Part shown: positions 45,601-57,600 of the stretch, piece after piece
Layout: the number at the start of each line of letters is the position of its first letter
Position numbering within the stretch: position 1 is the stretch's first letter
Origin: Mimachlamys varia
Lineage: Eukaryota; Mollusca; Bivalvia; Pectinida; Pectinidae
Direction: 5' to 3'
NCBI GenBank assembly: GCA_947623455.1
Contig: OX392536.1
Coordinates: forward strand, 7,497,282 to 7,561,281
Length of the DNA: 64,000 nt
Position numbers and translations under genes: made by a program
The notes under the pieces: generated by a model
Databases searched by the model: none
What the model saw: the letters and a program-made list of their open reading frames with translations, nothing else
What the model was told of the DNA's origin: nothing

Positions 45601-48600
45601 CTTTCAAGATCTAGGTTCTGAAAATAACAGAAAACCATGTGGAAAATATTAAGATCCCGAGAAGTCATCATATAATTCTGCAGGATAAATTACCATGTTG
45701 GAGGGGTGGGAGTCACTTTTTCAGAGACCCCACCACCCATCAAATTTTAAAATGATCTAATAAGCAGAATGTCCATAGACTTATAGTGTGTTCCATTTAG
45801 CGGAACGTTCAGGTTGTGCCAACTTGGAACTGGTCTGCTAAATGGAACATAACGTGCCGAATTCCGTTCCTTCGGGTGAAAATCTAATAATCGAAAATGA
45901 AAAAGCAACAACTTTTCTGGAAATAACCACAACGGTTCCGTCTTAAAATCAGCAAAACAATGCGAGTAATCCCTTTTATTTACACATTTTACACACTATG
46001 ATGTCACTTGGAGATAGTGATATATATTACTGGTGAAATGTAGTTTAACTGGTTATAGTTAGGTCTATTTACAATTTATTGAACATTTGAAACGAAAACC
46101 TTTCACTGGCCGCCATATTGGATCCAACTTGGTACCCTCAAATGAGACGTTCCAGACGAACCGGTTCGTTCCTGTGAAACGTTGTGTACCATTTAGCGGA
46201 ACGTCTGGTTCGTTCCGGAACAACCGGAACGTTCCGCTACATGGAACACGCTACTGGTCTTTAACTGCACCACCCAAGATATATCAATACATACACTGCC
46301 TCCGACTTCCCCTACACAATTAACTATGGAATAGCCTTTAGTTTGAAATCTATTTTCTAATATCAAGGTAAAATCGAAAAAAAACTTGAGACCTATGTTG
46401 ATAAGAAGATATTTAGTGTATGTGTGACAATTCTTAATTCATTCACCCCTCAAGATACATTTGAACCCTTCCAGTTTAATGTTTGGAATAGTTCATAATG
46501 GAATTTCAGGGGTTAATCTAAAGCTTTTAGTAGTTAAAAACCAAAGTTACAGGCATCGTAACAGACAAATCTTTTGAAAAAATTACCTTTGTAGCCCATC
46601 GCGCACTGACAGGAGAATCCCTCAACGAGGTCGATACAGGTGGCACCGTTCTGGCAGGAAGTGGCCTCACAGTCATTCACGTTAATGGAGCAGCGCTCGC
46701 CTTCGAACCCCGGCCGACAGCGGCAGCTGAAAGTAGACGTGCTACAATAAAATGTGGACTCGGTTAATAACGGGTTAGGAAAGCACATGTCAAACAAAGC
46801 ACAAAACAGGCCTACTGATCTTTACTACAGGGATAGTCTGCGACCCGGACAGTCTCGTCTCAAGGAAGCAAAGAAAGGAAAGAAAGAAAAAATAAACAAA
46901 CAAAACAAAAAGAAAACTCAACAACAAATAAAAAGCAGTTATTTACAAATGCTTGTGTTAATATATCAAGATTAGGATATGGATTTACCTTAGAATGAAA
47001 ATTTGATTATAAAATGACATGAAAATAATTTGAAAAGAAATATTTTGAAAAAAAAGAACAGATTTATATAGAAATAATTGAAAAAAACTTTAACTTTACG
47101 TGACTTAGACAAATATTTTATTATTAGGAATCAGATTTGCCATTACACAAGTTCCATACATACAGTTGGCCCTCAACCAATATACAGCATTATTTTACCA
47201 AGTTTGATTAGTTCTCTTTAATATTTGTTAAACGTTGTAGCAGAAACAACTTATACTAACTTGAACCTTCCGTGGTTGAGGACCTCACAGTGCCCGTCGT
47301 TCATGCACGGATTTCCGAAACAGGCGTTGATTTCATTCTCGCATCGTTGCCCATGGTAACCCGGTGTACAGTCGCAGGTGAAGTTTTTGAAGTCCCTGAT
47401 TCTACAGACTCCATTATGAAGACAAGGGTTCTGGTGACAGGCATTACACTTAGCGGCGACGGCCACGCTGCTTGGGTCTAACGAGGACAAACAAACAAAT
47501 TAATAATATGATTCAGTAAAAAAAGAAAAAAACTTTTCTGAAGGTTTTTCTGCAAAATAATCCTTATTTTGCTTTTTGAGAAATTCAAGTCAATAACTTC
47601 AAAGTTAAATTCAAAAGGTTTTCCATCAAATTTCAGCTACAAGCAATGGAATGATGATATTGTTTGGGAGATGCTGAACGTCAATTGAGGTTTTATGATT
47701 AAAACAGTTTAGACTAGACTATAGGCAGCTCTTGATCTGATAACAAAATATTTCTTTAAAATAAAGCATTTGGTTTTAAGATATAAAAGGAAAATGGCAG
47801 CTTTCAGAATTTGATCTCCAATACATCTAAAAATAGGGCCCGAAGACGCATCAGGATTTTACCCTTCAGGGTCTTTTATATAAAAGCTATAAATTCTGCT
47901 GAATCTGTATATACTGTGTAGTAGGTACAATGTATCTCTTAGAAAAATAAATATTTGATCTTTAGAACTCCCAGAAGGACAATAAAATAAACATTTTGTA
48001 TGAACTAACAAGAATTCTACATCTGAGATGAAGTTACCTGTCACCAATGTAAATCAAACTAACTGGAGTAATATTTCCTTTCGAATGTCTTTTGTATATC
48101 TGGTTCAATGATTTGACTGTTTTTAAGATTTTCAGATGTAAGCCTTTGCCGACCTACAAATGTTTATGCAAGCCTTGCACTAACGACTAACGAAAAAACT
48201 TGGATATAAGAAGGTTAAACTGTTTGGATAGTGACAAAGGGAAGCTGCCTACATGCATTGCTGAAGTTTGACATCAAGTCACATTCATGGAAATTCTCCT
48301 ATTGGTCCATTTAGCAAAATGAAATAAAATACCTGCAGTCTGACTGCACTGAAAGTCAGCCGGAGGAGTTGTCAGTATGAGTTTGTTGACCATTGACGCG
48401 GGGCCAGCACAACCAGCTATCCCAGGCTCCATGTAATCATTCTTAATGTAGTCGACCAACCACTTCAGGTTACAGTCGCAGTACAGCGGGTTCTCACCGA
48501 GGGCCCTGAAACAATACATGTAGGGAGTAAATACAACAGATTCTCAACGAGGGCCCGGAAACAGTACATGTAGGGAGTTAATACAACAGATTCTCACCGA

Positions 48601-51600
48601 GGCCCTGAAACAGTACATAAAGGTAGTTAATACAACAGATTCTCACCGAGGCCCTGAAACAGTACATAAAGGTAGTTAATACAACAGATTCTCACCGAGG
48701 CCCTGAAACAGTACATGTAGGGAGATAATACAACAGATTCTCACCTAGTGTAGTCATGGAAACGTAACACTTCGATCTCTTGTTGCTTGTGTTATATAAC
48801 TTCTATTTTATTGACATTACCAACCTTTAAAAATGTTCGGCAATATTTTCTTATCTATGAAAATTTACCTCAGGTACATAAAAACCCTCTAAATCATTAC
48901 AAGGGTTACAAGAAAATATTCGCAAAATTATGAATAATGATATTGATATATACTTACAAGTGTGAAAGAGAGTCAAGGTCGTTGAAAGAGCTGTAAGGAA
49001 TTGTAGAAAGCTGGTTTCCATGGAGAGATCTAAATAATAGAAAAATTACTTTTACCAAATAGTGATATATGAAATAAAACTAAACTGAGAATTTATGATC
49101 TTTCATATCATTGATCTAGAAATTAAATTAACAAAAGAACTCTGGATGAGTTATTATGTGAATGTAAATTTTTTATTGAGACCAAAATGACAAATCTTCT
49201 TCTACAAGAAATTAAAGCTTAAGTGATGATTTTAATGATAAACTTACAGTATACGAAGTCTCCTAAGGCCGGAGAAACTTGAAGCTGCCATGCATTCTAG
49301 CTTGTTGAAGCTCAAAATTCTGGAAGTATCAAATAGAAAAATATTTATCTTCTTATATATCATATTATATTTCTATTGTTATATATTTATATTAGATTTC
49401 TATTGTGTTTTTTTTGTAATGAAATTGTTCTGTCTTGTTAAAGGAAGTGACTGTTGAAATTTGTCATGGCAACTGGTTTAGTAAACAGCACTTGCCAAGA
49501 TAAAATGTAATTTTGCCTCTCTGACAACTGTTTTACGGAATTAAAATGACTTCTTCAAAAAGTACTTCAAAACTGTATAAGGGGAAACAACTCTTACAAA
49601 CTTACAAGGTGGACAACTGTGTCAGATTGGAGAAAATGCTCTCGGGGAGTGTAACAATCTTATTGTTGCTCAAATCCCTGCAATAAAGAAATACATTTCA
49701 GAATTGTGTATGTCATTAATCATTTTTCTTCTAGTGTATTAATGGTATTAACTGGTAAAAAAATAAATAAAAAATAAATAAACTTAGCCAATGTATGTTA
49801 ATACATTTTACAGAAAATTGAATAATATTTTAATTTTGATTTTTCAAATAGTTTGCTCTATAACAAACAAAATTTAAACAATTCAATTCACTGGTGTATG
49901 TAAATCTCATTAACACAGTATTCTAATTATGGCTGATCCACTTACAGTCGCTGGAGTTGACTCAGCTGACTAATATCCGTGTTTAGGTGGGTGATGTTGT
50001 TCACATCCAGGTATCTGAAATCATAAGAGAAACAGAGTTATGCCCCTTTGTATATCTCTTTGCTGTCTGAACAGAGATATTTCTATTTTCAGCCTGCCTA
50101 GGCCACCTTTGAGTTAGTGTTGGTGTATCTTTATTTCATCATACTGATGGACCTATTCAGAAATATGTTACTCTTCTCTTTCTTTTTTTCCCTGTTAACT
50201 CATCACCCCTGAGGACACATTTGAACTCTTCTAAATCAAAGGTTGGAAGAGTTCATTTTAAAATTCCAGGGATGAATGAGTTATTGATCTACCATCCAGT
50301 TAACCTATACCATTACTGTGAGTTATATCGTGATACATTTTTTATACCCTTTTCAAAGGAACACTTCATTTAAATCATTTGGGACACATTTTACATTAAA
50401 TGTTTGAAAAAATGAAATCCAAGATGGTCAATATCTTGAAATCTCAAAATGACATTTACGACTCAAAGAAAATGACTACCTCACCACATTTCAGGTAAGA
50501 CAACAGTGTATTATATTATGACCATTGACTTAATTCAACCAATCACAACATTAACTTATTCACCCCTGAAATTGCATAATAATTACTACTCCAACCATTG
50601 AATTGGAAGAGTTCAAATAAATCTTTAGAGATGAACAAGTAAAAACTCTCCAAAGAGTATAATCATTTTACTTGAATATTGTGTCACTGCAGCTTTTCTC
50701 GATCATTCAACTTTGAAATTTCATAATGAACTAACCCAACCTTTGAATTAATTGAGTTCAAATGTGTCTATAAGGTTGCGTTAAAACAATGATAGGGCAG
50801 ACTTACAGCTCGGTAGTGTCCAATGGTATATGAGGCGGTATCTCCGTCAACATCTGTCTGCTACATCGTACCACAGTCCCAGTACAGGTACACATAGGCG
50901 GGCAGTAGGCTCGCGGGTCACAGCTACTGTCTACTGGAGCTAGGGGAGATAACTCAATATCAGTACACTATAACAGGAGCTAGGGGAGATAACTCAATAT
51001 CAGTACACTATAACAGGAACTAGGGGAGATAACTTAATATCAGTGTGGAGCTAGGGGAGATAACTCAATATCAGTACACTATAACAGGAGCTAGGGGAGA
51101 TAACTTAATATCAGTGTGGAGCTAGGGGAGATAACTCAATATCAGTACACTTTTATCTTAAGAGGAGCTATGGAAGATAACTGAATGTCAGTTCAATATA
51201 CTGTATAGCTAAGGGGAGATAACTAAAAATCAGTAATAATTATCTTAACAGGAGGTAAGGGGGAGACAACTCAATATTAACACACTATTATCATACAACA
51301 GAAGCTAAGAGGAGATAGCTCAATATCAGTTTGTCATTAACCACTTACTCCCTCTTTAAAGGCCCAATATACACAACTTTCGGCAAAACTTGAAGCGAAA
51401 ATCAAGCCTAATAACTTCTTATTTTTATAGATTTAGTTAAGATTAACTGATATCAGCAATAATCAAGACGAATTCTTTCGCTGTTAACGGTACAGCAGCA
51501 GTTGAAACTCGGTATTTGTAAACATGCGTCCATTTCGAACCGTCTTCTACCTTCGGTTTGTTGTTGAAGTGGGCCCCACCTGAACTATTTTCAATTCTTT

Positions 51601-54600
51601 GAATTTTTTTGTCTAGAGTTTCTTGTTAGTTACCGCTCAGGTTTACTTCGTTTTAGGCTTATTTTTGCATGGTTATCAACTGGATTTTTTTCCATAATTT
51701 TTCAGAATCCCGAACAATTTCCTGAAGTTACGTATATTGGGCCTTTAAAACTTTTACTTTTTCTTCAAGAAATGTTATAGAGAATTCCCAAAAACCAACA
51801 AATTTCTAAAAAGTAGAAGTGTCTTAGTATAAGTCAATATACAATATTGACCTATGGCCTGTTCTAGTAGACTTGAGTATAACAACAGTATACACTATGG
51901 ATTCTTTTATTTCTTTAACTTACCAACTTCTTCATCAGAGCAGCATGGAGACACCCCAATATTACAGCCAAGCTCATTGTTAGCTGGAAAACAAATGGAA
52001 CGATATTACAATTTGAAGACATTTATTTCAGAATATCATAGTTGATTATTCTGCCTCATGAAAAGTTCACTTATATTTAGGTTTGCTTCAAAGCTCTATG
52101 TTTGTAAGAGCTCACCTTCACATACGAAGTCTGCTGTGCGGATGTCATGGATCGGAGAATCCTTGAGATTGTGCGGAGAGAAACATGTAGGGCTCCCGGT
52201 GATGATGTTTACTCGTTTCAACCAGTCAGAAAACCAGCCCAGATGGCAGTTACAGCTGAATGGATTAGACTCCAGATTCCTAAAAATAAAACATAACTTA
52301 AACTTTCCTCTTTGGAAAAAAAACCAGTAGTCTGTTAAATGTTTGAAAAAATTTTACTACAAAAAAATAATTATGGGAGTTGGTTCTGCCTCATTAAAAA
52401 CATTTTCGGAACTCCTCTTTATTTTCCTTTGACAACACATGTTGAAATTGCTCAGAATCCCTTACTTTCCTTTAAATATTATCAAAATATTAGATCTTTA
52501 ATAATCATCATTTCAAAATTCTAATAATTCCTCCCCATTTTTTTTCTAGCTTTCAAAAAGTAATTTTTGCAATACAAGTTCTTTTTCTGCCAAATTTTAA
52601 AACCCTTATAACTTTGAAATATTAGACCTATCAATTATTTTGCTAATTTTTTATGTAACATATTTAATATTGATAAAAAGAATTTGCATTAAAGGAAAGT
52701 TAATTACACAAATTCTCATGAGCTAGCTTCCTTAATTGACAGCAATTGAAATTGAACTTACAAAGTAACCAGGTATCGGAGGTTGTCGAAGGTTCCGGCC
52801 GATATACATCTGATTTGGTTGTTATATAGAGACCTACAAATAAAAACAGGAAACACATCAAATATGTCATAATTCTAAAGCATATATAGTTTAACTTACA
52901 ACATACATCAACCAGTTGCCTAGTAACCAATGCAGGCTTCCTATAAACCTATTTCACTAACGACTAGTCAAACACAATATATTGTAAACCAATTTTTTTT
53001 TGTGTGGGATTAATTGTAGTGTGATTAATTTTAGCATAATTCGGGGTCGATTAAAATTCGTGAAAATTCATCGCTGCAAAATAGTTTCAATCAGAGCTTT
53101 GCTAACTGTAGGAGTGCTACACTGAACTGTACAATAAGTCACTGTGAGAAAGTTTTTTTTTTTTTTTTATGAAAATGCAAAAATAAGTTACAGTTCTATA
53201 TAAATTACAATATGCCTTCAAGTGTCAATATGAATAGAGAAGAATATCATTTGAATTAAATGCATCGACAGTTTATCCCAAAATCATTTTTAACATAGAA
53301 AAATTTGGTTTGTCACTATGACACAAATGCCCCCCCCCCCCCCCCCCACTACCAGTCAATATGACCAAGGACAACACTACTAGTGCTCTAAGTTATTTTT
53401 TTTTTTTTTAAATATCACAAATATCTATCAATCAACACTGCCACAGAATAACCTATAACACTATTTTCCTAGTTAATGGTAAGCACAAAATTTCTAAGGC
53501 AAAAAAAAAAAAAAATCTTGTTAGTCCTGACACTTTTATGCTAAAAAATTTCTATTAACAGGAAATACAATTTAAAAAGATTTTATATCTTCAACAAATA
53601 CAATCATTCGCAGCCGAATATATCCAGGGAGATAACCAAACTCTGGCCGTAAATTCATTGAGTGCAAAACAGTTAACTTCGAAAATTGTGAAGATAAAAA
53701 ACGGAGCATCGATAAAAACAGTGATCGGCTGATAAAGCAGACACAAATAAAATGGCATTTGTGTTTGAGAACAGAGGAGGTTTGTACGCTTGTAGCTCCC
53801 ATAGAAAATCTATTTTGTGTGAAAGAATGAGGTGTATGCACATATAATCTTTTCTTCATGTTTTCGGGTTACAAGAGAGAAAATAATGGCTACGGTAAGA
53901 CTGCTGATAACAGGGTTGGTATGAAATGGTTAAGGGTAAGGACGAGAAAGTTGATTTAAAGTGCACCTGATAGTTTTTTGTCTGGATACAAATAGAAAGG
54001 CAGTAAAACATGGGCCAAAACAAGGTCACCCTATATATATACCCCTGTTTAAACATGGGCCAAAACAAGGTCACCCTATATATATACCCCCATGTAAACA
54101 TGGGCCAAAACCAGGTCACCTTGTATATATACCCCCCTGTAAACATGGGCCAAAACCAGGTCACCTTGTATATATACCCCCGTGTAAACATGGGCCAAAA
54201 CGAGGTCACCCTATATACCCCCTTGTAAACATGGGCCAAAACGAGGTCATCCTATATATATACAAGTGTGTAAACATGGGCCAAAACGAAGTCATCCTAT
54301 ATAATATATACCCCTGTGTAAACATGGGCCAAAACGTGTAAACATCTCCAATCCCCCTTCCACTAGCAGTTGTCCAGGTACTATATTTTGTAGAATAGTA
54401 TATTTTTTTCAGTGTGCAAATGCTAAACATGTTCAGTTATTTCAGATATACTGTAATGTATTTATTATTGCACACTCAAGTTTAAGCACATAACTGAATA
54501 TAAACAGATTTCTAAATGATAAATTTGGACACTCCCAATACTTGCTGTAGAAAGCAATATACAGAAACTGTAATTAGCGCAATCAAAATTTAACGGAATG

Positions 54601-57600
54601 ATTTCATCGCGAAACCACCAAAATAGGAATCTACATTCACAGTATCCAATCGAATCTAAAAGTAGATCGCCTCAACTCACAATTTGCGTAGATGGACACT
54701 TGAGGACAGTGTGGTGTTACTTAGGCAGGTTATTCTGTTTCTGTCCAACGAACTGCAAAAAAATTTTTAAAAAAAATCAATTCAACATAAGATTCATTCC
54801 CTGATTCCATTTTAAGTCCAACAGTGAATCAGATTTCTCACAAAATCTGAGTCAAATAATAAAAATGTCTGTTTTTAACCCTGTTTCCCCCCCCCCCTTT
54901 AAGTTTAATGGACTAAACCATGCATTGATTTAGATCAGTCTATCTTGGTCTACAGGGGTGAAAGGATTGAACACATTCACCCCTGACATTTCATAATGAA
55001 CTAATCCAACTTTTTAATTGGAAGAGTCCAAATGATTCATCAGGGTGAGTGAGTTGACGTTACAATATATAGGGGAAAGAGTTGAAACAGACATGAGTAA
55101 AACAATGTTGATGGTCAATGATTTTGCCACAGTATATCAAATATCGACAGATTTGTTCATGGTACGTAATTATATCAGATACTTAAATGCGATCAGTCGT
55201 GATGTATACATTTTAATGATTGGTTGTCATTTTTGACATTCATTGGTGTGTAACATACGTTTGCTTACCTACAAGTACATATTAAATGGTCGCACCATGT
55301 TGGCTATGTAGGTAAGCCATGTATGTTACACACTAATGAATGCCAAAAGTATGACTAACTAATACTTATATTTCCATTTTTTGACAGTGGAGCAGTGCAG
55401 TCTGCAACGCTACCATTATGCAGCCATAAGCATGATGACGTCACTATGGCCCAATGTATGTTATTGGGAAATAAAATACATTAGGCATAGTAGCTTCATC
55501 TAGTCTCTGTGAAATGGAAACATAAAAATTTCAGAGTTCAAAACCTGTGTATTCCAGAAATCTGTTTATTACGACCAGATATATTTGTCATAGCAATATT
55601 CTAAGACCTGTGAACCCTTTCCAGTGCTTGTCAGTAGTTTTCAAGCTGGTTGTCAGTAGTTTTGATCTGTTGTCAGTAGTTTCACTAAATTTTTTTTTTT
55701 AATTTCCGTTGCATCTCTTTGTCAATCCGTAGTCCGTATTTTATTACCAAATTCCGTAGCAATTACGGACAATCCATAGGAGTTCCCAGGTCTGTATTCT
55801 CCTAAGATACGTTCGGTGTATCCGTGTTATTTTCTATGATACCAGAAACATGATTGTTGACTTACAGAGTCTGCAGGGCCGTCAGACCAGCTAGGGTTTT
55901 CATCGTGATCTTGTTGATTCGGTTATTGGAAAGGTTTCTGTAACGAAAAAATAAAAACCCAATTAATTCCACATATAGCAAAATTAATTTCCTGCATAAA
56001 AGTGCCGCAAAAGAACAGCACTAATTAGTTCCATTTATTCATGGAATCACATCAATATCAACAAAAATATGCAAAAAATATATTAATTATCATTAATCAA
56101 AATACCATGTCAATATCGAAAGCAATTCATTTTTGCGATAACAATTGATAATTTGTATGAAATTTACTAACAAATTTTAATCTTCCACAAAGTAATTTCT
56201 CTCTGTATTATTGCCATCAATAGTGAAATAAATGGCGATAATAAACTCCGGTATTTTCGAATAAACCCTACAGGCATAATGCATGAAATAAGATATACAC
56301 ACCAAAATAAAGTACTGGAAACATACCTATTTTGGCGAACTTAAATTTTTATAACCAAATCCTAACAAATAAGTGCAATATCAAATTGGTACACTAGCTC
56401 ACAACACTTACTGCAGAAAGCAATATACAGAAAGCGTAATTAGTGTAATCATAATTTAGCGGAATGCCTTCAGGACGAAAACTAAAATAAGATTACCGCT
56501 TAAAGGCCAAAATATATGTAACTTTCAGCAAAACTAGAAGAGAAAATCGAGCCTTATATAACTTATTATATTTATAGATTTAGTTAAGATTAACTGATAT
56601 CAGCAATATTCAAGATGAATTCTTAAGCGGTTACCGGTACAGCAGCAGTTGAAACTCGGTATTTGTAAACATAAGTCTATTTGAACTGTCTTCGAATTTC
56701 GGCTTGTTGTTGAAGTTGGCCCCACCTGAATTATCTTCACTCTATGGATTTTTCTGTCAAGAGTTTCTTGTTAGTTACCACTCAGGTTTACTTTATTATA
56801 GACTTATTTTTGCATGGCTATCAACTGGATTTTTTTTCATAATTTTTCAGAATCCCGAACAATTTCCTGAAGTTACATATATTGGGCCTTTAAATATGTA
56901 AAATTACAGTAATTTATGTTATATACAGTACACAAAGAATTTTGATCCTGTTCCTGTTAAACTTACATGTCCACCAGCTTCGATCCTCCCTCAAACGTGT
57001 TCTGTTCAATGACCTCTATCAGATTGTTGCTAAGGTCACTGAAACCAAAGTAAATACTCACAAATTAATTTATATATAAACATGTTGACAAAGCAGCTAT
57101 AGCTGGTCATTTGCCACTGGCTTTGTTTACAATTGTATTCATTAGATATAAATTGAACATCATCAGCCGTCATGTCAGATGCTAACAAGGATTTAGTATT
57201 TATATATATATATTAGTATTTGATCATTAACACAGGGAAAATTTGTGAATTTCTGTTGATCTGTAAATTCTCTTAAATCATTCCTGAAGATTTATTTTCT
57301 GATGAAAGGTTTAAATTGAACTCAATTGTCTTTTACAGAGCAAGCAGCTGAATATCAACTTCTGATAATATACAACAATTGATAAAATTCCCAATTTAGC
57401 TAGAATCAGAAATCATAAACACATTTTACAGTACATTGATACAGCATTCATACAATCAATACAATTTACATATACATAAATTGATGCAAATTTTAGGAAA
57501 CTTGAGGAGCTACCTTATCAGGTGCAGACTACTAGTCCTATGCCACCTTGCTAATATCTCCCTGTTTGTCCTATGGCACATTGCTTATATCTCCCTATGT

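Larger units (their letters stand above)
52834..55865. other. Longest visible slit intron; repeats only
   Basis: Holds poly-C (53331-53347), poly-A/T tracts, a 45-bp tandem array, a hairpin and one short palindromic element. No extra exon or RNA gene seen on either strand. Confidence 0.6.
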
